A DNA stretch of 64,000 nt from NCBI GenBank assembly GCA_023053685.1, contig JALIGW010000057.1:3708710-3772709 (forward strand), in the 5' to 3' direction. Shown here piece after piece: positions 47,512 through 60,984 of the stretch (its first letter is position 1; each line of letters starts with the position of its first letter). The notes under the pieces are model-generated. The model was given only the letters and a program-made list of their open reading frames with translations. It did not search any database and was not told where the DNA came from. Position numbers and translations under genes: made by a program. Source of the stretch: Diadophis punctatus similis. Lineage: Eukaryota > Chordata > Lepidosauria > Squamata > Dipsadidae.

Positions 47512-47531
47512 ATCACATCGAGGGGTCACCA
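47512..47531 (-). promoter_or_regulatory. Primer-binding site, tRNA-Trp-like (copy B)
   Basis: TGGTGACCCC start, two nt inside the 5' LTR boundary, as in copy A. Confidence 0.63.
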
Positions 47532-47533
47532 AA

Positions 47534-47883
47534 TGTGGTGGTCTCCCATGAGAAATGAGACACGCAGGCAGGTATCTCGGGACGGGAGCACAGAATCTTC
47601 TGTGTAACCCTCTTTTATTAGAATTCAGTTCATATCCAGTTACATTCTTATGACAATGTTAGTAAGGGGTGGGTATATACCATATATGGTCATATTGTTA
47701 GTCTACTCCTGAGTACACATCCTTCAGGTAACTTATACATTCGGGTCACGTAGGCACTGGGGTCAGGAGATTTCAGATGAGATGAGTCACATCATGCTTT
47801 TCCTGTCCTGCTTAGTGCCATTGTCCTAATAGTTAACCATTACAGGCTGAAGTAAAGTACTTTGTTCCCAAATTAATCCCACA
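47534..47883 (-). repeat. 5' LTR of ERV copy B
   Basis: 350 bp, image of 31690-32039; subtype without the duplication. Right flank AATTTCTCTC. Confidence 0.92.
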
Positions 47884-50294
47884 AATTTCTCTCTAGCTGA
47901 CGTTTTCCACATATGCAGAAGCAGAGTACAAAGATTATGCTGAAATCTACCACATCAATTTCTCTCTAGCTGACATTTTCCAAATGTACGGAAGCAGAGT
48001 TCCAGGATTATGCTGAAATCTACCAGCTCAATTTCTCTCTAGCTGACGTTTTCCACATATGCAGAAGCAGAGTACAAAGATTATGCTGAAATCTACATCA
48101 ATTTCTCTCTAGCTGACGTTTTCCACATATGCAGAAGTAGAGTTCCAGGATTATGCTGAAAACCACCACATCAATTTCTCTCTAGTTGACTTTCCCAGGT
48201 GTGCAGGAGAGTTCCAGGATTATGCTGAAATCTACATCAATTTCTCTCAAGCTGACATTTTCCAGATGTACAGAAGCAGAGTTCCAGGTGTATGCTGAAA
48301 TCTGCCTTGCAATTTCTCTCTAGCTGACATTTTGCAGATGTGCAGAAACAGAGTTCCAGGATTATGCTGAGAACACCACATCAATTTCTCTCTAGCTGAC
48401 TTTTCCAGATGTGCAGAAGCAGACTTTCAGGATTATGCTGAAATCTACATCAATTTCGTTCTAGCTGACATTTTCCAGATTCTCAGAAGCAGAGTTCCAG
48501 GATTATGCTGAAATTTACCAGCTCAATTTCTCTCTAGCTGACATTTTCCAGATGTACAGAAGCAGAGTTCCAGGTGTATGCTGAAATCTGCCTTGCAATT
48601 TCTCTCTAGCTGACATTTCGCAGATGTGCAGAAGCAGAGTTCCAGGATTATGCTGAAAACCACAACATCAATTTCTCTCTAGCTGACATTTTCCAGATGT
48701 ACAGAAGCAGAGTTCCAGGTGTATGCTGAAATCTGCCTCTGCATTTTCCCTCTAGCTGACATTTTCCATATGTGCGGAAGCAGAGTTCAAAGATTATGCT
48801 GAAATCTACCACATCAATTTTCTAGCTTACATTTTCCAGATGTGCAGAAGCAGAGTTCCAGGATTATGCTGGAATCTGCCTTGCAATTATTCTCTAGCTG
48901 ACATTTTCCAGCTGTTCGGAAGCAGAGAGCAAAGATTATGCTGGGATATACCACATAAATTTTCCCCAGCTGACATTTTCCAGATGTGCAGTAGCAGAGT
49001 TCAAAGATTATGCTGAAATCTACCACATCAATTTCTCTCTAGCTTACATTTTCCAGATGTGCACAAGCAGAGTACCAGGATTATGCTGGAATCTGCCTTG
49101 CAATTATTCTCTAGCTGACATTTTCCAGATGTTCGGAAGCAGAGAGCAAAGATTATGCTGAGATATACCACATAAATTTTCCCCAGCTGACATTTTCCAG
49201 ATGTGCAGAAGCAGAGTTCAAAGATTATGCTGAAATCTACCACATCAATTTCTCTCTAGTTTACATTTTCCAGATGTGCACAAGCAGAGTTCCAGTATTA
49301 TGCTGAAATCTGCCTCTGCATTTCCCCTCTAGCTGACATTTGCCAGATGTGCAGAAGCAGAGTTCAAAATTATGCTGAAATCTACCACATCAATTTCTCT
49401 CTATCTTACATTTTCCAGATGTACAGAACCAGAGTTCCAGGATTATGCCGAAATCTGCCTCTGCATTTTCCCTCTAGCTGACATTTTCCAGATGTGTGGA
49501 AGCAGAGCTCCAGGATTTTGCTGAAATCTACATCAATTTCTTTCTAGCTGACATTTTCCAGATTCTCAGAAGCAGAGTTCAAAGATTATGCTGAAATCTA
49601 CCAGCTCAATTTCTCTCAAGCTGACATTTTCCAGATGTACAGAAGCAGAGTTCCAGATGTATGCTGAAATCTGCCTTGCAATTTCTCTCTAGCTGACATT
49701 TTGCAGATGTGCAGAAGAAGAGTTCCAGGATTATGCTGAAAACCACCACATCAATTTCTCTCTAGCTGACTTTCCCAGATGTGCAGAAGCACATATCCAG
49801 GATTATGCTGAAATCTGCCTTGTAATTTCTCTCTAGCTGACTTTTCCAGATGTGCAGGAGTGTTCCAGGATTATGCTGAAATCTACATCAATTTATCTCA
49901 AGCTGACATTTTCCAGATGTACAGAAGCAGAGTTCCAGGTGTATGCTGAAAACTGCCTTGCAATTTCTCTCTAGCTGACATTTCGCAGATGTTCAGAAGC
50001 AGAGTTCAAGGATTATGCTGAAAACCACCACATCAATTTCTCTCTAGCTGACTTTCCCAGGTGTGCAGAAGCAGAGGTCCAGGATTATGCTGAAATCTGC
50101 CTTGCAATTTCTCTCTAGCTGACTTTTCCAGATCTGCAGGAGAGTTCCAGGATTATGCTGAAATCTACATCAATTTCTCTCAAGCTGACATTTTCCAGAT
50201 GTGCAGAAGCAGAGTTCAAAGATTATGCTGAAATCTACATCAATTTCTCTCAAGCTGACATTTTCCAGATGTACAGAAGCAGAGGTCCAGGTGT
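47884..50294. repeat. Satellite array block (second unit)
   Basis: Image of 32040-34450. Confidence 0.94.
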
Positions 50295-51092
50295 TGTGGT
50301 GGTCTCCCATGAGAAATGAGACACGCAGGCAGGTATCTGGGGACGGGAGCACAGAATCTTCTGTGTAACCATCTTTTATTACAGTTCAGTTCATATCCAG
50401 TTACATTCTTATGACAATGTTAGTAAGGGGTGGGTATATACCATATATGGTCATATTGTTAGTCTATTCCTGAGTACACATCCTTTAGGTAACTTATACA
50501 TTCGGGTCACGTATCTATGCATTCAGGTCACGTAGGCACCGGGGTCAGGAGATTTCAGATGAGATGAGTCACATCCTGCTTTCCTGTCCAGATTAGTGCC
50601 ATTGTCCTAATAGTTAATGAGGTATCCATTACACCGGCTGAAGTAAAGTACTTTGTTCCCAAATTAATCCCACATCTCCTCCTTTTTTGTTTTATGAAAC
50701 GGTCCATCCTCCAATTCCAGAATGGCTTTGGTTTCGCTGATTAGAATGTCCTTCCTGTTGGAGAAAAGCAAGTTTTTGCACAACTGCAGGAGAGAGGGGA
50801 GACATTGGATACAACAACACAACAATATTAATAATACCACAATAATTATAACCGTTGGTATGAGTGACCTCAGCCAACTCCCAACAGGTAGCCAGGACCA
50901 TAAGGCATCCCAGATGTCAATGATGCCACTTCCTTCTCCGGCCAGGGGGTTGACCATGTTCTCCATATGCTCAATTGTGTGTGTGATGTTATATTTATAG
51001 TCAGATACATAAGCATAACAATGTTAATGAATTAAAACACAAACACATCCTTTAGCAGTAGTAAAGTACTTTGTTCCCAAATTAATCCCACA
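50295..51092 (-). mobile_element. Internally deleted ERV derivative 3 (798 bp)
   Basis: Image of derivative 1, including TGTCCAG at 50587 and GAATGGC near 50722. GGTGT on both sides. LTR 50295-50674. Confidence 0.93.
50664..51058 (-). pseudogene. env: env transmembrane-subunit remnant (derivative 3)
   Basis: Same as derivative 1 (AILELEDG version, same TAA in the cysteine loop). Confidence 0.85.
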
Positions 51093-54000
51093 GGTGTATG
51101 CTGAAATCTGCCTTGCAATTTCTCTCTAGCTGACTTTTCCAGATGTGCAGAAGCTGAGTTCAAAGATTATGGTGAAATCTACCACATCAATTTCTCTCTA
51201 GCTGACATTTTCCAGACATGCAGAAGCAGAGTTCCAGGATTGTGCTGAAAACCACCACATCAATTTCTCTCTAGCTGACTTTTCCAGATGTGCAGAAGCA
51301 GAGTTCCAGGATTATGCTGAACTCTGCCTTGCAATTTATCTCTAGCTGACTTTTCCAGATGTGCAGAAGCAGAGTTCCAGGATTATGCTGAAATCTACAT
51401 CAATTTCTTTCTAGCTGACATTTTCCAGATTCTCAGAAGCAGAGTTCCAGGATTATGCTGAAATCTACCAGCTCAATTTCTCTCTAGCTGACGTTTTCCA
51501 CATATGCAGAAGCAGAGTACAAAGATTATGCTGAAATCTACATCAATTTCTCTCTAGCTGACGTTTTCCACATATGCAGAAGCAGAGTTCCAGGATTATG
51601 CTGAAAACCACCACATCAATTTCTCTCTAGCTGACTTTCCCAGGTGTGCAGGAGAGTTCCAGGAGTATGCTGAAATCTGCCTTGCAATTTCTCTCTCGCT
51701 GACATTTTGCAGATGTGCAGAAGCAGAGTTCCAGGATTATGCTGAAAACCACCACATCAATTTCTCTCTAGCTGACTTTCCCAGGTGTGCAGAAGCAGAG
51801 GTCCAGGATTATGCTGAAATCTGCCTTGCAATTTCTCTCTAGCTGACTTTTCCAGATGTGCAGGAGAGTTCCAGGATTATGCTGAAATCTACATCAATTT
51901 CTCTCAAGCAGACATTTTCCAGATGTACAGAAGCAGAGTTCCAGGTGTATGCTGAAATCTGCCTTGCAATTTCTCTCTAGCTGACTTTTCCAGATGTGCA
52001 GGAGAGTTCCAGGATTATGCTGAAATCTACATCAATTGCTCTCTAGCTGACATTTTCCAGATGTACAGAAGCAGAGTTCAAAGATTATGGTGAAATCTAC
52101 CACATCAATTTCTCTCTAGGTGACATTTTCCAGACATGCAGAAGCAGAGTTCCAGGATTGTGCTGAAAACCACCACATCAATTTCTCTCTAGCTGACTTT
52201 TCCAGATGTACAGAAGCAGAGTGCCAGGGTTTTGCTGTAACCACTACATCAATTTCTCTCTAGCTGACTTTTCCAGATGTGCAGAAGCAGAGTTCCAGGA
52301 TTATGCTGAACTCTGCCTTGCAATTTATCTCTAGCTGACTTTTCCAGATGTGCAGAAGCAGAGTTCCAGGATTATGCTGAAATCTACATCAATTTCTTTC
52401 TAGCTGACATTTTCCAGATTCTCAGAAGCAGAGTTCCAGGATTATGCTGAAATCTACCAGCTCAATTTCTCTCTATCTGATGTTTTCCACATATGCAGAA
52501 GCAGAGTACAAAGATTATGCTGAAATCTACCACATCAATTTCTCTCTAGCTGACATTTTCCAAATGTACGGAAGCAGAGTTCAAAGATTATGCTGAAATC
52601 TACATCAATTTATCTCGAGCTGACGTTTTCCACATATGCAGAAGCAGAGTTCCAGGATTATGCTGAAAACCACCACATCAATTTCTCTCTAGCTGACTTT
52701 CCCAGGTGTGCAGAAGCAGAGGTCCAGGATTATACTGAAATCTGCCTTGCAATTTCTCTCTAGCTGACTTTTCCAGATGTGCAGGAGAGTTCCAGGATTA
52801 TGCTGAAATCTACATCAATTTCTCTCTAGCTGACATTTTCCAGATGTGCAGAAGCAGAGTTCCAGGATTATGCTGGAATCTGCCTTGCAATTATTCTCTA
52901 GCTGACATTTTCCAGATGTTCGGAAGCAGAGAGCAAAGATTATGCTGAGATATACCACATAAATTTTCCCCAGCTGACATTTTCCAGATGTGCAGAAGCA
53001 GAGTTCAAAGATTATGCTGAAATCTACCACATCAATTTCTCTCTAGTTTACATTTTCCAGATGTGCACAAGCAGAGTTCCAGTATTATGCTGAAATCTGC
53101 CTCTGCATTTCCCCTCTAGCTGACATTTTCCAGATGTGCGGAAGCAGAGTTCAAAGATTATGCTGAAATCTGCCTCTGCATTTTCTTTCTAGCTGACATT
53201 TTCTAGATGTGTGGAAGCAGAGTTCCAAGATTATGCTGAAATCTACGACATGAATTTCTCTCTAGCTTACATTTTCTAGATGTGCAGAAGCAGAGTTCCA
53301 GCATTATGCTGAAATCTGCCACATAAACTTCTCTCTAGCTGACATTTGCCAGATGTGAAGAAGCAGATTTCCAGGATTATGCTGAAATCAGTCTCTGCAT
53401 TTTCTCTCTAGCTGACATTTTCCAAATGTGCGGAAGCAAAGTTCAAAGATTATGCTGAAATCTGCCTTGCAATTTGTCTCCAAGTGAAAATTTCCAGATG
53501 TGGAGAAGCAGAGTTCAGAGATTATGCTGAAATCTACCACATCAATTTCTCTCTAGCTTACATTTTCCAGATGTGCAGAAGCAGAGTTCCAGGATTATGC
53601 TGGAATCTGCCTTGCAATTATTCTCTAGCTGACATTTTCCAGATGTTCGGAAGCAGAGAGCAAAGATTATGCTGAGATATACCACATAAATTTTCCCCAG
53701 CTGACATTTTCCAGATGTGAAGAAGCAGAGTTCAAAGATTATGCTGAAATCTACCACATAAATTCCTATCTAGCTGTCATTTTTCAGATGTGCTGAAGCA
53801 GAGTTCCAGGATTATGCTGAAATCTACCACATCAATTTCTCTCTAGTTTACATTTTCCAGATGTGCACAAGCAGAGTTCCAGTATTATGCTGAAATCTGC
53901 CTCTGCATTTCCCCTCTAGCTGACATTTTCCAGATGTGCGGAAGCAGAGTTCAAAGATTATGCTGAAATCTGCCTCTGCATTTTCTTTCTAGCTGACATT

Positions 54001-54885
54001 TTCTAGATGTGCAGAAGCAGAGTTCCAGCATTATGCTGAAATCTACCACATAAACTTCTCTCTAGCTGACATTTGCCAGATGTGAAGAAGCAGATTTCCA
54101 GGATTATGCTGAAATCTGCCTCTGCATTTTCCCTCTAGCTGACATTTTCCAGATGTGAAGAAGCAGAGTTCAAAGATTATGCTGAAATCTACCAGCTCAA
54201 TTTCTCTCAAGCTGACATTTTCCAGATGTACAGAAGCAGAGTTCCAGATGTATGCTGAAATCTGCCTTGCAATTTCTCTCTAGCTGACATTTTGCAGATG
54301 TGCAGAAGAAGAGTTCCAGGATTATGCTGAAAACCACCACATCAATTTCTCTCTAGCTGACTTTCCCAGATGTGCAGAAGCACATATCCAGGATTATGCT
54401 GAAATCTGCCTTGTAATTTCTCTCTAGCTGACTTTTCCAGATGTGCAGGAGTGTTCCAGGATTATGCTGAAATCTACATCAATTTATCTCAAGCTGACAT
54501 TTTCCAGATCTACAGAAGCAGAGTTCCAGGTGTATGCTGAAAACTGCCTTGCAATTTCTCTCTAGCTGACATTTCGCAGATGTTCAGAAGCAGAGTTCAA
54601 GGATTATGCTGAAAACCACCACATCAATTTCTCTCTAGCTGACTTTCCCAGGTGTGCAGAAGCAGAGGTCCAGGATTATGCTGAAATCTGCCTTGCAATT
54701 TCTCTCTAGCTGACTTTTCCAGATCTGCAGGAGAGTTCCAGGATTATGCTGAAATCTACATCAATTTCTCTCAAGCTGACATTTTCCAGATGTGCAGAAG
54801 CAGAGTTCAAAGATTATGCTGAAATCTACATCAATTTCTCTCAAGCTGACATTTTCCAGATGTACAGAAGCAGAGGTCCAGGTGT
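51093..54885. repeat. Satellite array block (second unit)
   Basis: Image of 35249-39041. Positions 52337-54192 recur a third time at 56997-58852 (offset 4,660). Confidence 0.94.
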
Positions 54886-55683
54886 TGTGGTGGTCTCCCA
54901 TGAGAAATGAGACACGCAGGCAGGTATCTGGGGACGGGAGCACAGAATCTTCTGTGTAACCATCTTTTATTACAGTTCAGTTCATATCCAGTTACATTCT
55001 TATGACAATGTTAGTAAGGGGTGGGTATATACCATATATGGTCATATTGTTAGTCTATTCCTGAGTACACATCCTTTAGGTAACTTATACATTCGGGTCA
55101 CGTATCTATGCATTCAGGTCACGTAGGCACCGGGGTCAGGAGATTTCAGATGAGATGAGTCACATCCTGCTTTCCTGTCCTGATTAGTGCCATTGTCCTA
55201 ATAGTTAATGAGGTATCCATTACACCGGCTGAAGTAAAGTACTTTGTTCCCAAATTAATCCCACATCTCCTCCTTTTTTGTTTTATGAAACGGTCCATCC
55301 TCCAATTCCAGAAGGGCTTTGGTTTCGCTGATTAGAATGTCCTTCCTGTTGGAGAAAAGCAAGTTTTTGCACAACTGCAGGAGAGAGGGGAGACATTGGA
55401 TACAACAACACAACAATATTAATAATACCACAATAATTATAACCGTTGGTATGAGTGACCTCAGCCAACTCCCAACAGGTAGCCAGGACCATAAGGCATC
55501 CCAGATGTCAATGATGCCACTTCCTTCTCCGGCCAGGGGGTTGACCATGTTCTCCATATGCTCAATTGTGTGTGTGATGTTATATTTATAGTCAGATACA
55601 TAAGCATAACAATGTTAATGAATTAAAACACAAACACATCCTTTAGCAGTAGTAAAGTACTTTGTTCCCAAATTAATCCCACA
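54886..55683 (-). mobile_element. Internally deleted ERV derivative 4 (798 bp)
   Basis: Image of derivative 2. LTR 54886-55265, GGTGT flanks, scar at the same base. Confidence 0.93.
55255..55649 (-). pseudogene. env: env transmembrane-subunit remnant (derivative 4)
   Basis: Same as derivative 2 (ALLELEDG version). Confidence 0.85.
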
Positions 55684-58600
55684 GGTGTATGCTGAAATCT
55701 GCCTTGCAATTTCTCTCTAGCTGACTTTTCCAGATGTGCAGAAGCTGAGTTCAAAGATTATGGTGAAATCTACCACATCAATTTCTCTCTAGCTGACATT
55801 TTCCAGACATGCAGAAGCAGAGTTCCAGGATTGTGCTGAAAACCACCACATCAATTTCTCTCTAGCTGACTTTTCCAGATGTGCAGAAGCAGAGTTCCAG
55901 GATTATGCTGAACTCTGCCTTGCAATTTATCTCTAGCTGACTTTTCCAGATGTGCAGAAGCAGAGTTCCAGGATTATGCTGAAATCTACATCAATTTCTT
56001 TCTAGCTGACATTTTCCAGATTCTCAGAAGCAGAGTTCCAGGATTATGCTGAAATCTACCAGCTCAATTTCTCTCTAGCTGACGTTTTCCACATATGCAG
56101 AAGCAGAGTACAAAGATTATGCTGAAATCTACATCAATTTCTCTCTAGCTGACGTTTTCCACATATGCAGAAGCAGAGTTCCAGGATTATGCTGAAAACC
56201 ACCACATCAATTTCTCTCTAGCTGACTTTCCCAGGTGTGCAGGAGAGTTCCAGGAGTATGCTGAAATCTGCCTTGCAATTTCTCTCTCGCTGACATTTTG
56301 CAGATGTGCAGAAGCAGAGTTCCAGGATTATGCTGAAAACCACCACATCAATTTCTCTCTAGCTGACTTTCCCAGGTGTGCAGAAGCAGAGGTCCAGGAT
56401 TATGCTGAAATCTGCCTTGCAATTTCTCTCTAGCTGACTTTTCCAGATGTGCAGGAGAGTTCCAGGATTATGCTGAAATCTACATCAATTTCTCTCAAGC
56501 AGACATTTTCCAGATGTACAGAAGCAGAGTTCCAGGTGTATGCTGAAATCTGCCTTGCAATTTCTCTCTAGCTGACTTTTCCAGATGTGCAGGAGAGTTC
56601 CAGGATTATGCTGAAATCTACATCAATTGCTCTCTAGCTGACATTTTCCAGATGTACAGAAGCAGAGTTCAAAGATTATGGTGAAATCTACATCAATTTC
56701 TCTCTAGCTGACATTTTCCAGATGTGCAGAAGCAGAGTTCCAGGATTATGCTGGAATCTGCCTTGCAATTATTCTCTAGCTGACATTTTCCAGATGTTCG
56801 GAAGCAGAGAGCAAAGATTATGCTGAGATATACCACATAAATTTTCCCCAGCTGACATTTTCCAGATGTGCAGAAGCAGAGTGCCAGGGTTTTGCTGTAA
56901 CCACTACATCAATTTCTCTCTAGCTGACTTTTCCAGATGTGCAGAAGCAGAGTTCCAGGATTATGCTGAACTCTGCCTTGCAATTTATCTCTAGCTGACT
57001 TTTCCAGATGTGCAGAAGCAGAGTTCCAGGATTATGCTGAAATCTACATCAATTTCTTTCTAGCTGACATTTTCCAGATTCTCAGAAGCAGAGTTCCAGG
57101 ATTATGCTGAAATCTACCAGCTCAATTTCTCTCTATCTGATGTTTTCCACATATGCAGAAGCAGAGTACAAAGATTATGCTGAAATCTACCACATCAATT
57201 TCTCTCTAGCTGACATTTTCCAAATGTACGGAAGCAGAGTTCAAAGATTATGCTGAAATCTACATCAATTTATCTCGAGCTGACGTTTTCCACATATGCA
57301 GAAGCAGAGTTCCAGGATTATGCTGAAAACCACCACATCAATTTCTCTCTAGCTGACTTTCCCAGGTGTGCAGAAGCAGAGGTCCAGGATTATACTGAAA
57401 TCTGCCTTGCAATTTCTCTCTAGCTGACTTTTCCAGATGTGCAGGAGAGTTCCAGGATTATGCTGAAATCTACATCAATTTCTCTCTAGCTGACATTTTC
57501 CAGATGTGCAGAAGCAGAGTTCCAGGATTATGCTGGAATCTGCCTTGCAATTATTCTCTAGCTGACATTTTCCAGATGTTCGGAAGCAGAGAGCAAAGAT
57601 TATGCTGAGATATACCACATAAATTTTCCCCAGCTGACATTTTCCAGATGTGCAGAAGCAGAGTTCAAAGATTATGCTGAAATCTACCACATCAATTTCT
57701 CTCTAGTTTACATTTTCCAGATGTGCACAAGCAGAGTTCCAGTATTATGCTGAAATCTGCCTCTGCATTTCCCCTCTAGCTGACATTTTCCAGATGTGCG
57801 GAAGCAGAGTTCAAAGATTATGCTGAAATCTGCCTCTGCATTTTCTTTCTAGCTGACATTTTCTAGATGTGTGGAAGCAGAGTTCCAAGATTATGCTGAA
57901 ATCTACGACATGAATTTCTCTCTAGCTTACATTTTCTAGATGTGCAGAAGCAGAGTTCCAGCATTATGCTGAAATCTGCCACATAAACTTCTCTCTAGCT
58001 GACATTTGCCAGATGTGAAGAAGCAGATTTCCAGGATTATGCTGAAATCAGTCTCTGCATTTTCTCTCTAGCTGACATTTTCCAAATGTGCGGAAGCAAA
58101 GTTCAAAGATTATGCTGAAATCTGCCTTGCAATTTGTCTCCAAGTGAAAATTTCCAGATGTGGAGAAGCAGAGTTCAGAGATTATGCTGAAATCTACCAC
58201 ATCAATTTCTCTCTAGCTTACATTTTCCAGATGTGCAGAAGCAGAGTTCCAGGATTATGCTGGAATCTGCCTTGCAATTATTCTCTAGCTGACATTTTCC
58301 AGATGTTCGGAAGCAGAGAGCAAAGATTATGCTGAGATATACCACATAAATTTTCCCCAGCTGACATTTTCCAGATGTGAAGAAGCAGAGTTCAAAGATT
58401 ATGCTGAAATCTACCACATAAATTCCTATCTAGCTGTCATTTTTCAGATGTGCTGAAGCAGAGTTCCAGGATTATGCTGAAATCTACCACATCAATTTCT
58501 CTCTAGTTTACATTTTCCAGATGTGCACAAGCAGAGTTCCAGTATTATGCTGAAATCTGCCTCTGCATTTCCCCTCTAGCTGACATTTTCCAGATGTGCG

Positions 58601-60984
58601 GAAGCAGAGTTCAAAGATTATGCTGAAATCTGCCTCTGCATTTTCTTTCTAGCTGACATTTTCTAGATGTGCAGAAGCAGAGTTCCAGCATTATGCTGAA
58701 ATCTACCACATAAACTTCTCTCTAGCTGACATTTGCCAGATGTGAAGAAGCAGATTTCCAGGATTATGCTGAAATCTGCCTCTGCATTTTCCCTCTAGCT
58801 GACATTTTCCAGATGTGAAGAAGCAGAGTTCAAAGATTATGCTGAAATCTACCACATAAATTCCTATCTAGCTGTCATTTTTCAGATGTGCTGAAGCAGA
58901 GTTCCAGGATTATGCTGAAATCTATGACATCAATTTCTCTCTAGCTTACATTTTCCAGATGTGCAGAAGAACAGTTCCAGTTTTATGCTGAAATCTGCCT
59001 TGAAATTATTCTCTAGCTGACATTTTCCATATGTTCGGAAGCAGAGTTCAAAGATTATGCTGAAATATACCACATAAATTTTCCCCAGCTGACATTTTCC
59101 AGATGTGCAGAAGCAGAGTTCCAGCATTATGCTGAAATCAGCCTCTGCATGTTCTCTCTAGCTTTCATTTTCCAGATGTGGAGAAGCAGATTTTAAGGAT
59201 TATGCTGAAATCTGCCTTGCATTTTGTCTCCAAGTGAAATTTTCCAGATGTGAAGAAGCAGAGTTCCAGGATTATGCTGAAATCTGCCTCTGCATTTTCC
59301 CTCTAGCTGACATTTTCCAGATGTGCAGAAGAAGAGTTCCAGGATTATGCTGAAAACCACCACATCAATTTCTCTCTAGCTGACTTTCCCAGATGTGCAG
59401 AAGCACATATCCAGGATTATGCTGAAATCTGCCTTGTAATTTCTCTCTAGCTGACTTTTCCAGATGTGCAGGAGTGTTCCAGGATTATGCTGAAATCTAC
59501 ATCAATTTATCTCAAGCTGACATTTTCCAGATGTACAGAAGCAGAGTTCCAGGTGTATGCTGAAAACTGCCTTGCAATTTCTCTCTAGCTGACATTTCGC
59601 AGATGTTCAGAAGCAGAGTTCAAGGATTATGCTGAAAACCACCACATCAATTTCTCTCTAGCTGACTTTCCCAGGTGTGCAGAAGCAGAGTTCCAGCATT
59701 ATGCTGAAATCAGCCTCTGCATGTTCTCTCTAGCTGACATTTTCCACATGTGCAGAAGCAGAGTTCCAACATTATGCTGAAATCTGCCTTGCAATTTCTC
59801 TCTAGCTGACATTTTCCAGATGTGCAGAAGCAGAGTTCCAGCATTATGCTGAAATCAGCCTCTGCATGTTCTCTCTAGCTGACATTTTCCACATGTGCAG
59901 AAGCAGAGTTCCAACATTATGCTGAAATCTGCCTTGCAATTTCTCTCTAGCTGACATTTGCCAGATGTGCAGAAGCAGAGTTCCAAGATTATGCTGAAAC
60001 CACCACATCAATTTCTCTCTAGCTGACATTTGCCAGATGTGCAGAAGCAGAGTTCAAAATTATGCTGAAATCTACCACATCAATTTCTCTCTATCTTACA
60101 TTTTCCAGATGTACAGAACCAGAGTTCCAGGATTATGCCGAAATCTGCCTCTGCATTTTCCCTCTAGCTGACATTTTCCAGATGTGTGGAAGCAGAGCTC
60201 CAGGATTATGCTGAAATCTACATCAATTTCTTTCTAGCTGACATTTTCCAGATTCTCAGAAGCAGATTTTAAGGATTATGCTGAAATCTGCCTTGCATTT
60301 TGTCTCCAAGTGAAATTTTCCAGATGTGAAGAAGCAGAGTTCCAGGATTATGCTGAAATCTGCCTCTGCATTTTCCCTCTAGCTGACATTTTCCAGATGT
60401 GCAGAAGAAGAGTTCCAGGATTATGCTGAAAACCACCACATCAATTTCTCTCTAGCTGACTTTCCCAGATGTGCAGAAGCACATATCCAGGATTATGCTG
60501 AAATCTGCCTTGTAATTTCTCTCTAGCTGACTTTTCCAGATGTGCAGGAGTGTTCCAGGATTATGCTGAAATCTACATCAATTTATCTCAAGCTGACATT
60601 TTCCAGATGTACAGAAGCAGAGTTCCAGGTGTATGCTGAAAACTGCCTTGCAATTTCTCTCTAGCTGACATTTCGCAGATGTTCAGAAGCAGAGTTCAAG
60701 GATTATGCTGAAAACCACCACATCAATTTCTCTCTAGCTGACTTTCCCAGGTGTGCAGAAGCAGAGGTCCAGGATTATGCTGAAATCTGCCTTGCAATTT
60801 CTCTCTAGCTGACTTTTCCAGATCTGCAGGAGAGTTCCAGGATTATGCTGAAATCTACATCAATTTCTCTCAAGCTGACATTTTCCAGATGTGCAGAAGC
60901 AGAGTTCAAAGATTATGCTGAAATCTACATCAATTTCTCTCAAGCTGACATTTTCCAGATGTACAGAAGCAGAGGTCCAGGTGT
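55684..60984. repeat. Satellite array block across the end of the second 15.8-kb unit
   Basis: To 56987 it belongs to the 15.8-kb unit. Positions 56997-58852 are a third copy of the 52337-54192 segment. After that the order of monomers is new: a TTTTAAGGATTATG segment of about 499 bp is present twice (59191-59689 and 60267-60765, spacing 1,076 bp), and a GCATGTTCTCTCTAGC / CCACATGTGCAGAAGC pair recurs near 59717 and 59865. Confidence 0.93.

Larger units (their letters stand above)
41977..47883 (-). mobile_element. Defective endogenous retrovirus, 5.9-kb copy B
   Basis: Image of copy A at +15,844, with the same internal structure, the same breaks, the same flanks (GGTGT left, AATTT right) and no difference that I noticed. 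It came from duplication of the satellite unit, not a separate insertion. Confidence 0.93.
41144..56987. repeat. 15,844-bp tandem duplication, copy 2
   Basis: Second copy of the 25300-41143 unit. Even substitutions that distinguish the two internal 798-bp ERV derivatives within a unit are reproduced: TGTCCAG at 50587 versus TGTCCTG near 55178, and CCAGATCTACAG near 54505. The duplication therefore came after those changes. Confidence 0.93.
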
